The notes under the pieces: generated by a model
Database searches by the model: none
What the model saw: the letters and a program-made list of their open reading frames with translations, nothing else
What the model was told of the DNA's origin: nothing
Shown here: one piece after another, positions 18,813 to 28,845 of the stretch
Numbering within the stretch: position 1 is the stretch's first letter
How the letters are laid out: the number at the start of each line of letters is the position of its first letter
Position numbers and translations under genes: made by a program
Assembly (NCBI RefSeq): GCF_015354735.1
Contig: NZ_JACEFJ010000002.1
Coordinates: 1 to 64,000, forward strand
Source of the DNA: Pararhodonellum marinum
Lineage (GTDB): Bacteria; Bacteroidota; Bacteroidia; Cytophagales; Cyclobacteriaceae
Direction of reading: 5' to 3'
Length of the DNA stretch: 64,000 nucleotides

Positions 18813-19139
18813 ATGGCCAAAATAGTAATTGAAAACCTCTTCAACAAGGAAATCACTACGCGGCAATCTGAACGTAAAGTTATTGAATTAATTCATGAAA
18901 ACTACATAGATTGGATGCATGCTTGCGGAAAAAAGGGTAGGTGTACCACCTGCAAAATGGAAGTGATATCTGGCATGGAAAACCTGGCCCCTTTGACAGG
19001 GCATGAACAAATTTTCAGAGAAGATGGCAGATTAAAAGCCCACCAAAGGCTATCTTGCCAAGCAAAATTGTTAAAAGGAACTTTAATAATCCGCGTGGCT
19101 GAAGAAAACAAATTCCCCCACCTCACATACAGCAATTGA
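18813..19139 (+). CDS. 2Fe-2S ferredoxin
   Basis: A 108-residue plant/adrenodoxin-type ferredoxin. Cluster ligands are Cys38, Cys44, Cys47 and Cys82 (C-x5-C-x2-C-x34-[13 protein letters not shown] and LSCQAK). This is a small soluble electron carrier; its redox partner is not encoded nearby. It begins 35 bases from the divergent hypothetical gene and is followed by tdk after 4 bases, so they are probably cotranscribed. Homologues of this type serve oxygenases or Fe-S assembly. Confidence 0.9.
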   Translation: MAKIVIENLFNKEITTRQSERKVIELIHENYIDWMHACGKKGRCTTCKMEVISGMENLAPLTGHEQIFREDGRLKAHQRLSCQAKLLKGTLIIRVAEENKFPHLTYSN

Positions 19140-19143
19140 TTTT

Positions 19144-19728
19144 ATGTTCATAGAACCTTCTTTAGGTACCAAGCAAAAACATGAACCGAAAGGACAGATC
19201 GAGGTCATCTGTGGGTCTATGTTTTCCGGAAAAACCGAAGAATTGATAAGGAGACTTAATCGGGCACTCATTGCTAGACAAAAGGTTGAAATCTTCAAAC
19301 CTGCTTTAGACAAAAGGTACCATGAAAAGCATGTGGTATCCCATAATGAGAATACCATCCGTTCCACTCCGGTACAGTTTGCTGACGACATTCTTTTGTT
19401 GGCTGGCGACTGTGACGTGGTGGGCATCGATGAGGTACAGTTTTTTGATGAACAGATTGTCAAAGTTGCCACCACTTTGGCCAATTCAGGCAAAAGGGTC
19501 ATTCTGGCCGGATTGGATATGGATTTTGAAGGGAAGCCATTCGATCCCATGCCCAAGTTATTGGCCATCGCTGAATATGTGACTAAGGTCCATGCCATCT
19601 GTATGAAATGCGGCAATCTGGCAGCTTACAGCTTTAGACTCTCCGATGACCAAGAAAAAGTGATGTTGGGTGAAAAAGAAAGTTATGAAGCAAGGTGTCG
19701 AAAGTGTTTTTATGAGGACAGACATTAA
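19144..19728 (+). CDS. tdk: Thymidine kinase (type II)
   Basis: Thymidine kinase (194 residues) phosphorylates thymidine with ATP in the pyrimidine salvage pathway. The P-loop is GSMFSGKT (24-31), the DEVQFF motif contains the catalytic Glu, and the lasso/zinc region has CMKCGN and CRKC as paired zinc ligands. Length and order fit type II TK1-like enzymes. The porZ reading frame begins inside its last codons. Confidence 0.96.
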   Translation: MFIEPSLGTKQKHEPKGQIEVICGSMFSGKTEELIRRLNRALIARQKVEIFKPALDKRYHEKHVVSHNENTIRSTPVQFADDILLLAGDCDVVGIDEVQFFDEQIVKVATTLANSGKRVILAGLDMDFEGKPFDPMPKLLAIAEYVTKVHAICMKCGNLAAYSFRLSDDQEKVMLGEKESYEARCRKCFYEDRH

Positions 19729-21892
19729 ACAAGCTTTTATTTTTTTCCTGGTTTGTCAGTTGATCAGCCTACAAAATATGGCGCAAGGGGATATCCCAGT
19801 AGGAAGCTGGCGATATCATGTGAGTTATTCCCAAGCCGATGCCTTAACCGCTGGTTCAAATACACTTTTTGTCAAAGGCCCAAACAGTTTGTTTTATATA
19901 GGATTTGAAGAACAGGTACCCATAGGCCTTACCAAATTAGACGGCCTCTATGCCCAAAACTTCAATGTTTTTCAGTTTGACCAAAGTAAAAAAACGCTGG
20001 TGCTGGCTTATCCGGATGGAACCCTAGACCTGGTAACGGAAAGTAACATAAGAAACATCCCTACCATTAGACAAAATACGCTAATCCTGGATAAATCAAT
20101 TCAAAAGATAAGGACATTAGTCGGCAAAGCCTATCTTTCAGCAGGCTTCGGCTTTGCCATTTTAGACCTCCAAACCAGGGTGTTTGAAGATGCCTTTCTC
20201 AATATTGGGCCAGAGGGAGTTCCCCTCTCAGTCATGGACATTCTACCGCTGGAAGACCTGTGGCTTGTGGCAAGCCCTTTGGGAGTTTTCAAAGGCAATC
20301 CTGAGAACAACCTGAGAGATTTCAGAAACTGGACACCCATCCAAGGGCCTCCAAATTTGGGTTTTATAGGTTTGGAAATGCTCAATGGAGTAATTTTTGC
20401 GCTGGCAGACAATGGTCAAATCTATCAGTTTATCGATGATGAGTTGGATTGGCTAATTGGTACCGAGGGGGTTAAGGATCTGAAAATACAGGAAGAGCGG
20501 CTGTATTTTAGCACAACAGAAGGTATCTTCCAGTTACAAGCCAATGGTAGTTTTACACTGGTAGAAAATCTGAGCGATGTTGTCTTCAATGACTTTGTCA
20601 TTCGGCAAGACCAACTTTATCTTGCCTCTCCTAACGAAGGCATTGATTTCCCAACTAACAACAATAGTATTGCGGCAGCTGGCCCCAAAAGCAATCAGAA
20701 TATTAAATTTAGTGATTCTGAAATTTTTGCTGTCCCCGTCATGGTCATGCCCAATGGACAGGCTATAGCAAGTAATGTGGCCTTTTCCAGTCAATTTAAA
20801 GCTGGCCTTTGGACAGAAATTGAAGCACCGGAAAATGTAACCTCAACAGCTCAATTTCAAAATAGGACCTATTTTGGCACCCTTGAGCATGGACTTTGGA
20901 GGCGAGATGGCAACAGTATTGAACAAATAGTTTTACCTGGCCTCAACTCCTCCTTCACCGTTGCAGATCTTACAGTAGATTTACAGGGGCAACTGTGGAT
21001 TGCCATATTGGATGGGCAAGGTAGGATGTTCAAAATCACCCCTTCAGGTGAGATCAGCTCTGTTCCCATAACGGGCCTACAAAGGCCCAGAAAAATTCTG
21101 GTAGACCTTGCCAATAATTTATGGATAGTACAGGCATCCGGCACCAATAATCTACGGGTTTTCAATGAGCAGAGTGGATTGAACAGGACATTTGGTATCA
21201 ATCCCAACCAAGGGAATCTGCCATCTTCACAAACTTTGGATATTGACATGGATAAAAATGGACAGTTATGGATAGGCACTACCCAGGGCCCGGCGTACTT
21301 CCTCAATGCCTCCTTTATAGACAACACCAATCAGGTGAATGCGGTTATTCCTTTGACCCAAAACCGGCCCTTGCTGGGCGACCAATCCATCACTGCTGTC
21401 AAAGTGGCTCCTGACAACAGCAAATGGCTGGGTACACAAAGTCAGGGCCTTTGGCAGATTTCTGAGGATGGCAGCGGAGAAATTCACCATTTTACTTTTC
21501 AGAATTCCCCTCTTCCAGACAATTCCATCCGGTCTTTGGCACTTCAAATCCAAACTGGTGAACTCTTTGTAAGAACAGCAACTGCCGCCCTTTCTTATAG
21601 GGGAAGCAGCATACAGGCATTTGAGCGATTGAAAGACCTTAAAATCTATCCAAATCCCGTCAGACCTGATTTCAATGGTCTATTGAGCTTGGAAGGACTT
21701 ACCGATTTCAGTGACCTTAAAATCGCCAATTCCAGCGGCAGAGTAGTCTTCTCACTGGTGGTAAGAGGTGGAAAAGCAGTTTGGGATTTGCGGGACCAAA
21801 GTGGCAACAAAGTGGTGCAGGGGGTATATTGGGTGTATGTATTGGATCGAGAGGGAAGAGAAAGAGTAGCGGGCAAATTTTTGGTCATGTGA
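19712..21892 (+). CDS. porZ: PorZ-like type IX secretion system protein
   Basis: From the ATG at 19712 the protein has 726 residues: a signal peptide ending in LQNMAQG, the PorZ-like opening [12 protein letters not shown], two beta-propeller regions with LWI and KWLG blades, and a C-terminal sorting-type domain starting [10 protein letters not shown]. PorZ belongs to the cell-surface T9SS attachment complex that presents anionic LPS for cargo anchoring. Identification rests on these features and on its tight linkage to recO, a pairing I recall from other Bacteroidota. It overlaps tdk by 17 bases and recO by one. In-frame starts from 19670 exist but would lengthen the overlap. Confidence 0.8.
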   Translation: MRTDIKQAFIFFLVCQLISLQNMAQGDIPVGSWRYHVSYSQADALTAGSNTLFVKGPNSLFYIGFEEQVPIGLTKLDGLYAQNFNVFQFDQSKKTLVLAYPDGTLDLVTESNIRNIPTIRQNTLILDKSIQKIRTLVGKAYLSAGFGFAILDLQTRVFEDAFLNIGPEGVPLSVMDILPLEDLWLVASPLGVFKGNPENNLRDFRNWTPIQGPPNLGFIGLEMLNGVIFALADNGQIYQFIDDELDWLIGTEGVKDLKIQEERLYFSTTEGIFQLQANGSFTLVENLSDVVFNDFVIRQDQLYLASPNEGIDFPTNNNSIAAAGPKSNQNIKFSDSEIFAVPVMVMPNGQAIASNVAFSSQFKAGLWTEIEAPENVTSTAQFQNRTYFGTLEHGLWRRDGNSIEQIVLPGLNSSFTVADLTVDLQGQLWIAILDGQGRMFKITPSGEISSVPITGLQRPRKILVDLANNLWIVQASGTNNLRVFNEQSGLNRTFGINPNQGNLPSSQTLDIDMDKNGQLWIGTTQGPAYFLNASFIDNTNQVNAVIPLTQNRPLLGDQSITAVKVAPDNSKWLGTQSQGLWQISEDGSGEIHHFTFQNSPLPDNSIRSLALQIQTGELFVRTATAALSYRGSSIQAFERLKDLKIYPNPVRPDFNGLLSLEGLTDFSDLKIANSSGRVVFSLVVRGGKAVWDLRDQSGNKVVQGVYWVYVLDREGRERVAGKFLVM

Positions 21893-22581
21893 TGCTGAAA
21901 AAAACAAGAGGTATAGTAATCAATTACATCAAATTCCGGGAAACTTCGATTATCGTGAAGATTTTCACTCGGGATTTGGGCTTGAAGAGCTATATTGTCA
22001 ATGGCGTCAGAAGTAGCAAAACCAGTTCGAAAATCTCCTTCTTCCAGCCCATGAGCCTTTTGGATTTGGTTGTTTATGACAAAGAGGGGGCTTCCCTAAA
22101 CCGGATATCAGAAGTGAAACTGGCGCATGCCTTTCGCCTCATTCCGTTTGATTTTTATAGGTCAGGCGTAGCCATGTTCATGACTGAGGTCTTGGGTAAG
22201 TCCCTATATGACCATGACAGCAACGAGGGCTTGTTTGATGATTTATGGGACAATATCCTAGAACTGGATGCGCCAGATGTGAAGCTCGGCATCTTCCCTT
22301 TGGCTTTTTTGGTGAGTACCTCTCAGCAATTGGGCTTTGGGGTGGACAATGCCGATGAGTTTTTTCTTCAGGTGTATGAAGATCCCAAGGGCAGTCCTTA
22401 TGCCCTCAGTACCAAAAATGCCCTAGATGAGTTGTTACGTTCCAGATTTCAGTCTGTTTCAGGTTTAAGCAAAACCGAAAGAAATCAATTACTGGATGAC
22501 ATGCTGCGCTTTTATCAAATGCACTTGGATCGTTTTGGAGAAATAAAATCCCTCGGCATCCTGAGGAGCATGATGTATTAA
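21892..22581 (+). CDS. recO: DNA repair protein RecO
   Basis: RecO (229 residues) loads RecA with RecR at gaps in recombination repair. The start is the ATG that overlaps the porZ stop (TGATG), giving [19 protein letters not shown], the standard N-terminal OB-fold opening (LKTRGIVL--I-Y-E-S). The helical C-terminal half (YRSGVAMFMTEVLGKSLY, FPLAFLVSTSQQLGF) fits the family. The zinc-finger cysteines of some RecO proteins are absent, as is common in Bacteroidota. Confidence 0.93.
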   Translation: MLKKTRGIVINYIKFRETSIIVKIFTRDLGLKSYIVNGVRSSKTSSKISFFQPMSLLDLVVYDKEGASLNRISEVKLAHAFRLIPFDFYRSGVAMFMTEVLGKSLYDHDSNEGLFDDLWDNILELDAPDVKLGIFPLAFLVSTSQQLGFGVDNADEFFLQVYEDPKGSPYALSTKNALDELLRSRFQSVSGLSKTERNQLLDDMLRFYQMHLDRFGEIKSLGILRSMMY

Positions 22582-23342
22582 TTGACCTTGATTTTCTTAA
22601 AAGCGGTGCTGAACAGTCCTGTCAATTCTTCCCCATTTTCTTTCAGTAGGCTCAACTTCAGGTCATAATCTCCCTTTGGCAGATTTTCAATACGGATGGG
22701 ATTGAGTTCACGGGTCTCATGGGTCCAGTCACCCAAGGTAAGCAAGCATTTGAGACCATCCTGTTCAAAGTCCCCACCTATCAATAAAAAATCGACCAGA
22801 ATTTCATCTTGCTGATTGTATTCAGTTTCATTGTTCGGAAGATTGAGTACCAGATACGGCTCTTCCAAACCAGGGAAAGGTCTTGAAGCCCCTACAATAA
22901 AATCCCGGTCCACATAATTACCGAAGTTTTTCAGTGAAATACCGTCCGGGTCTACCAAAAATGCGGTCACCCGATAGGTTCCTGTATTAAATTCTCTGGA
23001 GAAGATGGGCATATTGTAACCAATCGGATCTTGGCCGTTGATGACTATTTTCAGTGGAAATCGCTGCAGACTTTCCCCAAAAGGAAAGTTTTTGATGTTG
23101 AATTCAAAGGGGACCCTACCAGGTTCAAATCGCTCATTACCTAGAGGCTTGAACATTTCCAATATGGCATCAGGATATTCATTTAGCTCCTCATAATGAA
23201 AAAAATTGATGCTTTTAGAGTTGGTTTTCGATTCAACTTCCAATGGTACAATCGTCTCGTTCTTTCGAATCCTTTTTTCTCCACATGAAACCAAAAGCCA
23301 TGTTAAACCAATCAAACTCAGGAAAAGGCAGCTTTTACTCAT
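22578..23342 (-). CDS. Putative lipoprotein of unknown function
   Basis: A 254-residue exported protein: signal peptide with lipobox LLVSC (Cys at about residue 20), then a charged stretch and mostly beta-type sequence. A central segment reads like a beta-sandwich dealing with 'ING-DPIGYN' and 'YRVTAFLVDPDGIS', and a C-terminal one (IRIENLPKGDYDLKLSLLKENGEEL) resembles an Ig-like or fibronectin-like strand set. I do not recognise a named family. Its stop overlaps that of recO. It is divergent from the oxygenase gene. Confidence 0.75.
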   Translation of the reverse strand: MSKSCLFLSLIGLTWLLVSCGEKRIRKNETIVPLEVESKTNSKSINFFHYEELNEYPDAILEMFKPLGNERFEPGRVPFEFNIKNFPFGESLQRFPLKIVINGQDPIGYNMPIFSREFNTGTYRVTAFLVDPDGISLKNFGNYVDRDFIVGASRPFPGLEEPYLVLNLPNNETEYNQQDEILVDFLLIGGDFEQDGLKCLLTLGDWTHETRELNPIRIENLPKGDYDLKLSLLKENGEELTGLFSTAFKKIKVN

Positions 23343-23421
23343 TTTTTGGGGATTAGTGTAGACTTAAAGATATTTAAATTTTCCTGAAAATAAACTATCT
23401 TTCGGTATTAAAGGAAAAGAT

Positions 23422-24402
23422 ATGAGTGATATCCTATACGATGAAATACCCTCTCTTGATCTGGCAGATTTTATGTCGGGAGACAGTCAAAAAAAAGCTG
23501 CTTTTGTAAAAAAACTTGGCGATGCATATCAAAACATTGGTTTTGTGGCCATCAAGAACCATGGGCTTGACAAAACCCTCCAAGATCAGCTCTATGCGGG
23601 CATCAAAAAATTCTTTAGTCTGCCTGATGAGATCAAATCCAAATATGAAAAACCTGAGATCGGTTACCAAAGGGGCTATACAGGCAAAGGGAAGGAACAT
23701 GCCAAGGGAAGGAATACCGGTGACCTGAAAGAATTTTACCATGTAGGGCAGGAACTTGCCGGTATCCCTAACGATGATCCCATCAAAAAAGAATATCCCG
23801 AAAATATCTGGCCTGAAGAATTGCCCGAATTCAAAGCCATTTCCAACGAAGCCTACAAAACTTTGGAAACAGCTGGTCAAAATATGTTAAGGGCCATCGC
23901 CCTCTATCTGGAGTTACCGGAAAATTACTTTGATGATAAAGTAAGATATGGAAACTCGATCCTACGACAAATTCACTACTTCCCCATAGAAAATCCCGAT
24001 GCGGTCCCCGCTGATGCCGTAAGGGCGGCAGAACATGGAGACATTAACCTGATCACGCTGCTGATGGGGGCGAGTGCAGATGGGCTTCAGGTGCTTCGAA
24101 GAGATGGAAAATGGATTCCCATTACCGCCCTTCCCGATCAACTCGTAGTCAATGTAGGTGACATGCTGGAGCGCCTGACCAACAAAAACCTAAAGTCAAC
24201 CATACATCGTGTCGTCAATCCACCCAGAGAGATGATGCATACGAGTCGTTTTTCTATTCCTTTTTTCATGCATCCAAGGTCTGACATGGATCTTACCTGC
24301 CTGGAAAGTTGCGTTTCAGCTGAGCAACCCAAGCAGTTTTCTGATATGACTGCAGGTGAATTTCTGGAAGAGCGACTAAGAGAACTTGGGTTAAAAAAAT
24401 GA
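23422..24402 (+). CDS. Isopenicillin N synthase-type Fe(II)/2-oxoglutarate oxygenase
   Basis: A 326-residue non-heme iron oxygenase. An N-terminal DIOX_N region (IPSLDLADFMSG; IGFVAIKNHGLD) precedes the double-stranded beta-helix core. The iron ligands are His and Asp of EHGDINLITLL and the distal His of STIHRVVNP, and the co-substrate motif RFS in TSRFSIPFF binds 2-oxoglutarate. Substrates in this family vary widely (beta-lactam precursors, amino acids, hormones), and no biosynthetic neighbours are present, so the reaction is unknown. Confidence 0.88.
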   Translation: MSDILYDEIPSLDLADFMSGDSQKKAAFVKKLGDAYQNIGFVAIKNHGLDKTLQDQLYAGIKKFFSLPDEIKSKYEKPEIGYQRGYTGKGKEHAKGRNTGDLKEFYHVGQELAGIPNDDPIKKEYPENIWPEELPEFKAISNEAYKTLETAGQNMLRAIALYLELPENYFDDKVRYGNSILRQIHYFPIENPDAVPADAVRAAEHGDINLITLLMGASADGLQVLRRDGKWIPITALPDQLVVNVGDMLERLTNKNLKSTIHRVVNPPREMMHTSRFSIPFFMHPRSDMDLTCLESCVSAEQPKQFSDMTAGEFLEERLRELGLKK

Positions 24403-24444
24403 AACATTTGTTGAAAAAACAGCTGAAAGCATGATAGCAAACAA

Positions 24445-25647
24445 ATGTCTGTACGGAGGGTAAGGTACTATCTATATCTTAAAGATGTCCTTTTGCTTTC
24501 AGTAACAGCATTTGGGGGCCCACAGGCGTTTTTGGCCATGGTACTGGACCTGATGGTCAAAAAAAGGGGCTATATCAACGAAAAAGAACTCTGGGAACTC
24601 CATGCGCTTTGCCAGATATTGCCAGGACCTACTTCCACCCAAACCATTTCTGCCATAGGATTCCGTATTGGCGGACCGACTTTGGCGTATCTTTCCCTCT
24701 TTGTATGGGTATTGCCGGCTACGGTATTGATGACTTCAGCAGCCTTTTTGATTGATTTTCTCCAAGAGAATACGCCAGGTGCGCTGAATTTTGCCAAGTT
24801 TATCCAACCCATGGCCATTGGCTTTATCATCTATGCCGCTCAGAAAACCATCAGGAAAATGGTTCAGACGCCAGAAGCCATGGTTTTGATGCTATTTGCG
24901 GCATTTGTCGCCTTTTTCTACAATTCTCCCTACATCTTTCCGGTGATGTTGGTCATTGGGGGGCTGAGTACCTCGATCAAATACAAGAATCAACCAAAAG
25001 TAGAAGAGGAAAAGCCATTAAAAATCAAATGGGCCAACTTTTACCTCTGGGCAGGCGTTTTGGTTTTCGCTGCCGGGCTGGGCGCCGTAACCCAAAGCCA
25101 ATCCGTGATTTTGTTTGAGAACTTTTATCGGAATGGCAGCTTGATTTTTGGCGGAGGTCAGGTGCTGATTCCTTACCTGTACACAGAGTTTGTGGAATTT
25201 AAGCAATACCTGAGTTCGGAAGAATTTCTGACTGGATATGCCATCGCACAGGGCATACCCGGCCCCACTTTCAGTATCAGTTCCTATATCGGTGCCCTCT
25301 CAATGCGGGAATTCGGATTGGGGGGTATTCTTATGGGAGGGCTTATTGCCGCTGCCGGAATATTTTTGCCTGGCACCTTTCTGATTTTCTTTGTCATCCG
25401 GTTTTGGGATCAGCTCAAAAAATACCGGCCGGTGCGGGCAGCTTTAGAAGGCATCAATGCAGTCAGCTGCGGGATGTTATTGGCAGCTGCCTATCTGCTC
25501 TTCGAACCCATGGAAGCCAATTTTTTTAACATTACTGCCATCATAGGCACTTACTTTTTACTGCAGTTCTCCAAGTTGTCCTCTCCATTGATCATTGCCA
25601 TTGGTATTGTAGCCGGTGTTTTGTACAATGCCCTGTTTTTGATGTAG
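24445..25647 (+). CDS. chrA: ChrA-type chromate transporter
   Basis: A 400-residue inner-membrane protein built from two homologous CHR domains (about 10-180 and 195-395). Family motifs are visible in the first half (FGGPQAFLAMV; LPGPTSTQTISAIGFRIGG) and their counterparts in the second (FGGGQVLIPYL; AQGIPGPTFSISSYIGAL). Long-form CHR proteins export chromate in exchange for other ions, but many are only sulfate/anion transporters. No chromate reductase or ChrB regulator is adjacent. The gene lies 42 bases after the oxygenase on the same strand. Confidence 0.88.
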   Translation: MSVRRVRYYLYLKDVLLLSVTAFGGPQAFLAMVLDLMVKKRGYINEKELWELHALCQILPGPTSTQTISAIGFRIGGPTLAYLSLFVWVLPATVLMTSAAFLIDFLQENTPGALNFAKFIQPMAIGFIIYAAQKTIRKMVQTPEAMVLMLFAAFVAFFYNSPYIFPVMLVIGGLSTSIKYKNQPKVEEEKPLKIKWANFYLWAGVLVFAAGLGAVTQSQSVILFENFYRNGSLIFGGGQVLIPYLYTEFVEFKQYLSSEEFLTGYAIAQGIPGPTFSISSYIGALSMREFGLGGILMGGLIAAAGIFLPGTFLIFFVIRFWDQLKKYRPVRAALEGINAVSCGMLLAAAYLLFEPMEANFFNITAIIGTYFLLQFSKLSSPLIIAIGIVAGVLYNALFLM

Positions 25648-25952
25648 ATAGATTTCGTTTGGTCTGAAAACTTTTTTTCAAATTACTTTAACCCTTTCTT
25701 CAAGGCAAAAGATGTAAGATTTGTAAGCGGTGAAGAAGTATGTGGTGGTTTGTTTGGAGACTTATACCCTTCTGGACAGATTTCAACTTTACACCACCAC
25801 CTTCACTTATGTCTTCATCCCTTGGTCTAACAAAACTGCCCCCATTGGAAACCGACCTCTTTAACATGATTTATTCCCTTATTTTTTCCCTAAATCCCCA
25901 TTAAATTTTGTATTTTTAATTTCCTCTGAATTTCCACCTCAATCTCACCGTT
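25648..25952. other. Intergenic region between chrA and the NmrA-like gene
   Basis: 305 bases without a credible gene. It holds an inverted pair GTGGTGGT (25742-25749) and ACCACCAC (25793-25800) separated by 43 bases, and an AT-rich segment before 25953. No clear terminator or promoter was found. Confidence 0.6.
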
Positions 25953-26933
25953 GTGAAAATACTTGTTGTAGGTGCTACCGGACAATTGGGTTATACGCTG
26001 GTAGACAAGCTCAAAGATGGACCACACCAGGTTTTTGCCATGCACCGAAGGTCCTCTCACATTGCTCCCTTGCAGCAATGGCCTCAGGTAGAATTAAGGC
26101 AAGCAGACCTCACCCAACCGGAAACCCTTATCAAAGCAGTAAAGGGAATGGATGCAGTCATTTGCACAGCCAACTCGGCATGCCCAACCCAAAAGGAGGA
26201 TGATATCCAAAAAACCGATATAGATGGGGTCATTTCCTTGATCAGGGCATCAGAAGAAGCGGGCATCAAACAATTTATTTACACATCTGCCATATATTTT
26301 GGGGACGCCGATGATAAGATCCCGATCAGCAGGGCCAAAAGGATAATCGAAAAGACCTTGGCTTCCTCATCCCTAGATTACACCATTTTGCGGCCGGGAA
26401 CCTTTATGGAAGTCTACCTGCCCTATTTGGGTACCGACCTGCCACTGAAAGGAAGCCAGGTATCCACCGTCTATCGCCCCTTCAAATTCTCCAACAATTT
26501 TTTCAAAGGCATACAGCATGACATAGCAGAAAAAGGCAGAATCAATATCATTGGAAAAGGACTGGCAAAAGCCTCTTACATCTCTGTACAAGATGTGGCG
26601 GAATTTCACATCAAAGCTTTGGGTCGAAAATCAGCTTTTCGGAAGACCTATACCATTGGCGGTCCAGAGCCCTTGAGTGCTTTGGATCTCAAAGGAATTT
26701 TTGAGGAACTTTATGGAAAACCCCTAAAAATCAAATCTTCCCCTCCCATCCTTATTAAACTGATCGCTAAGGTCATGTCATTCTCCAATCCTGCCGCCAG
26801 TAACATCATGTATCTCAATTATTATTCGGCCATGGCGGATCACGTGGTTCCCCATGCTTTGGAAACCGCGGAGTCATTTGGGGTAAAGCTGACTTCGGTT
26901 AAGGAATTCCTTGAAGAAAAAAAGGTAGCTTAA
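25953..26933 (+). CDS. NAD(P)-binding, NmrA-like/atypical SDR family protein
   Basis: A 326-residue Rossmann-fold protein starting at GTG with ILVVGATGQLGYTLVDKL, whose GATGQLG is an NAD(P)-binding loop of the atypical short-chain dehydrogenase type. TSAIYFG and TILRPGTFMEVYL follow in the expected order, but the tyrosine and lysine of a classical YxxxK triad are not obvious, so it may be a regulator or reductase. C-terminal part (GGPEPLSALDLKGIFEELYG) resembles the complex-I-assembly NDUFA9/NmrA group. Substrate unknown. Confidence 0.78.
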   Translation: MKILVVGATGQLGYTLVDKLKDGPHQVFAMHRRSSHIAPLQQWPQVELRQADLTQPETLIKAVKGMDAVICTANSACPTQKEDDIQKTDIDGVISLIRASEEAGIKQFIYTSAIYFGDADDKIPISRAKRIIEKTLASSSLDYTILRPGTFMEVYLPYLGTDLPLKGSQVSTVYRPFKFSNNFFKGIQHDIAEKGRINIIGKGLAKASYISVQDVAEFHIKALGRKSAFRKTYTIGGPEPLSALDLKGIFEELYGKPLKIKSSPPILIKLIAKVMSFSNPAASNIMYLNYYSAMADHVVPHALETAESFGVKLTSVKEFLEEKKVA

Positions 26934-26963
26934 ATTCAAATACTTTATTTGCTCTCTTTTAAT

Positions 26964-27836
26964 TCAATATTTGTTTTCCATCCCCTTCAAATCCACAAAA
27001 GCCCCACAAAGAGAAACAGCTGCAGAAATCAAAAAGAACAACAAACTGAAAGCCACCGCAGCATTTTTGTCAATACCCATCAAATCATGACTGAGAACAA
27101 ATACCAGTTCTCTCGCCCCCACGCCTCCGATGGTCAAGGGCAAGACAGAAACCAAGGAAGAAACCAAAAACACAAACTGATAACTGAGAACCAGCTCAGT
27201 GATACCAATGGAAAGCATGATAAAATAGGCCGTTACCAATTGGGCCAATTGACCGGCGAGAGAATACAAGCCACTCCTCCAGAAACTACTTATAAAACTT
27301 GGAAAAAACCACTTTATACTCCACCAAAACACACATGGAAGTGCTACCAACAGCAAACCAACCGCTATGCTAACCCACGATTCCGCCAGCCAGGGAATGG
27401 CTATTTCCACCCAAAAAAAGAAGATAAAAATCAAAAATAGGATGGCTACCAAGCCACTGATGCGATCCAACAGAATGGCCGCCAATATTTTTTTGAGGGG
27501 CTTTTGAAAAGCTTTATTAACCCAATAAGCCTTGTATCCATCTCCTCCTATCCCCCCAGGCAGAAAAAGGTTGTAAAACATGCCCACCCAGTAGAGTTTG
27601 AAATTTTGAACTTCAGGCATTTGGATGTCAATGTCTCTGAAGTAGGAGTTGAGCCGCAGCGCAGTAAAAACTTTGCTCAACACAAAAAACAGTATGGCCA
27701 AAATCATCCAAGTTGGATTAAGGGATTTGATTACTCCCCAAGTTTCTTGCAGGTCTATGTTCCGAAAAACAACGTATAGCGCCAACCCAGTAAGGGAAAG
27801 CTTGAGGATCAGTTTGATAGATTTACGTTTCACCCT
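26964..27836 (-). CDS. Lysylphosphatidylglycerol synthase/flippase-like membrane protein
   Basis: A 290-residue protein of the LPG synthase transmembrane (UPF0104) superfamily with about eight helices. Landmarks are FRDIDIQMPEV, the LPGGIGGDGYKAYW loop and TIGGVGARELVFVLS near the C terminus. The start used is a GTG at 27836 (VKRKSIKL), which overlaps the GT2 stop by 14 bases; longer starts would run far into the GT2 gene. Together with a polyprenyl-phosphate sugar synthase (GT2) and a GT39 enzyme it probably moves or recruits a lipid-linked sugar. Confidence 0.82.
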   Translation of the reverse strand, partial: RVKRKSIKLILKLSLTGLALYVVFRNIDLQETWGVIKSLNPTWMILAILFFVLSKVFTALRLNSYFRDIDIQMPEVQNFKLYWVGMFYNLFLPGGIGGDGYKAYWVNKAFQKPLKKILAAILLDRISGLVAILFLIFIFFFWVEIAIPWLAESWVSIAVGLLLVALPCVFWWSIKWFFPSFISSFWRSGLYSLAGQLAQLVTAYFIMLSIGITELVLSYQFVFLVSSLVSVLPLTIGGVGARELVFVLSHDLMGIDKNAAVAFSLLFFLISAAVSLCGAFVDLKGMENKY

Positions 27837-28767
27837 GGTAGATGGCTTTAATCTTGTAGGTTTTCTTGTCCTGAGACTCAAAGTAAGTTCTGACGATGAT
27901 TTCGGCAATGATGCCCGTGGTGATCAGCTGCACCCCAGCCAGTAAAAAGATAAAGCCCAACAACAAAATAGGTCGTCCCCAAATGTCCTCTCCCCTCAGC
28001 TTTTCCACTAAAAGGTATAGGTTGATCAAGACACCGACCAAAAGAGACAACAGCCCAAGAGTTCCAAAAAGATGGATTGGCCGTTGCAGGTATTTCTGAA
28101 AAAACAACATGAGAATCAAGTCTGCCATTACCTTGAATGTGCGGCTCAACCCATACTTGGATGTGCCGTGGATCCTGGGATGGTGCTTTACATCCACCTC
28201 CGTCATTCTAGCGCCCTCTTGCTTGGCAAGCACAGGAATAAAGCGATGCAGCTCGCCATAGAGACCCATGTTTTGGGCTATCTGGGATTTATACACCCTC
28301 AGGCTGCAGCCATAATCCTTGAGGTACACTTTGGTACTATGGCGGATGACCCAATTGGCAATTTTGCTGGGTATTTTTCTTAAGACAAAGCCGTCTTTTC
28401 TGTTTGCCCGACGTCCGGCTACCACGTCCCAGTCTTCCGTTTCTGCTTTGTGCAGCATCATGGGTAAATCGGTCGGATCATTTTGAAGATCGCCGTCCAT
28501 GGTGGCGATGTATTCTCCGATGGCCATGTCTATGCCCGCAGCCAATGCGGTAGTCTGCCCATAATTCCGGTTAAAAATGATCAGTTTAGTTCGCGTATTG
28601 GCATATTTTTGAACTTCCTTCACCGTTCCATCCGTGGAGCCATCCTCTATCAGGATTACTTCATAATCAATTTCCTTAAGTGCCTCATAGGTTGCTTCCA
28701 GTAGGGGCTGAATGTTTTCTTCTTCATTATAAATGGTGATTACAACAGAAAGCTTCGGTCGGCTCAT
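27823..28767 (-). CDS. Glycosyltransferase family 2, polyprenyl-phosphate sugar synthase-like
   Basis: A 314-residue enzyme (ATG at 28767; an ATG six codons earlier is also possible). The GT2 fold shows VVITIYNEEENIQPLLE, the sugar-nucleotide site IEDGSTDGT, and the acceptor motif YGQTTALAAGIDMA. DGDLQNDP supplies the metal ligands. Two C-terminal membrane helices (about 230-255 and 265-290) follow, as in dolichol-phosphate-glucose/mannose synthases. It likely loads a sugar onto polyprenyl phosphate for the GT39 protein encoded just upstream. Confidence 0.88.
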   Translation of the reverse strand: MSRPKLSVVITIYNEEENIQPLLEATYEALKEIDYEVILIEDGSTDGTVKEVQKYANTRTKLIIFNRNYGQTTALAAGIDMAIGEYIATMDGDLQNDPTDLPMMLHKAETEDWDVVAGRRANRKDGFVLRKIPSKIANWVIRHSTKVYLKDYGCSLRVYKSQIAQNMGLYGELHRFIPVLAKQEGARMTEVDVKHHPRIHGTSKYGLSRTFKVMADLILMLFFQKYLQRPIHLFGTLGLLSLLVGVLINLYLLVEKLRGEDIWGRPILLLGFIFLLAGVQLITTGIIAEIIVRTYFESQDKKTYKIKAIYQGET

Positions 28768-28845
28768 AGGGACAAATTTGATCAAAAATACACTTTATTC
28801 ACAGATGCCCCAAATTTGTCATCAAGGCCTGAAACAGAGCCGATT

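Noticed and set aside
25742-25800. Inverted pair GTGGTGGT/ACCACCAC after chrA
   Set aside because: The 43-base loop and lack of a T-run make it a poor terminator; low-complexity arms make chance likely.
27837-27908. Longer start for the flippase-like gene
   Set aside because: The extra residues lie inside the GT2 reading frame and are low in family-like text; the GTG at 27836 gives a normal N terminus.
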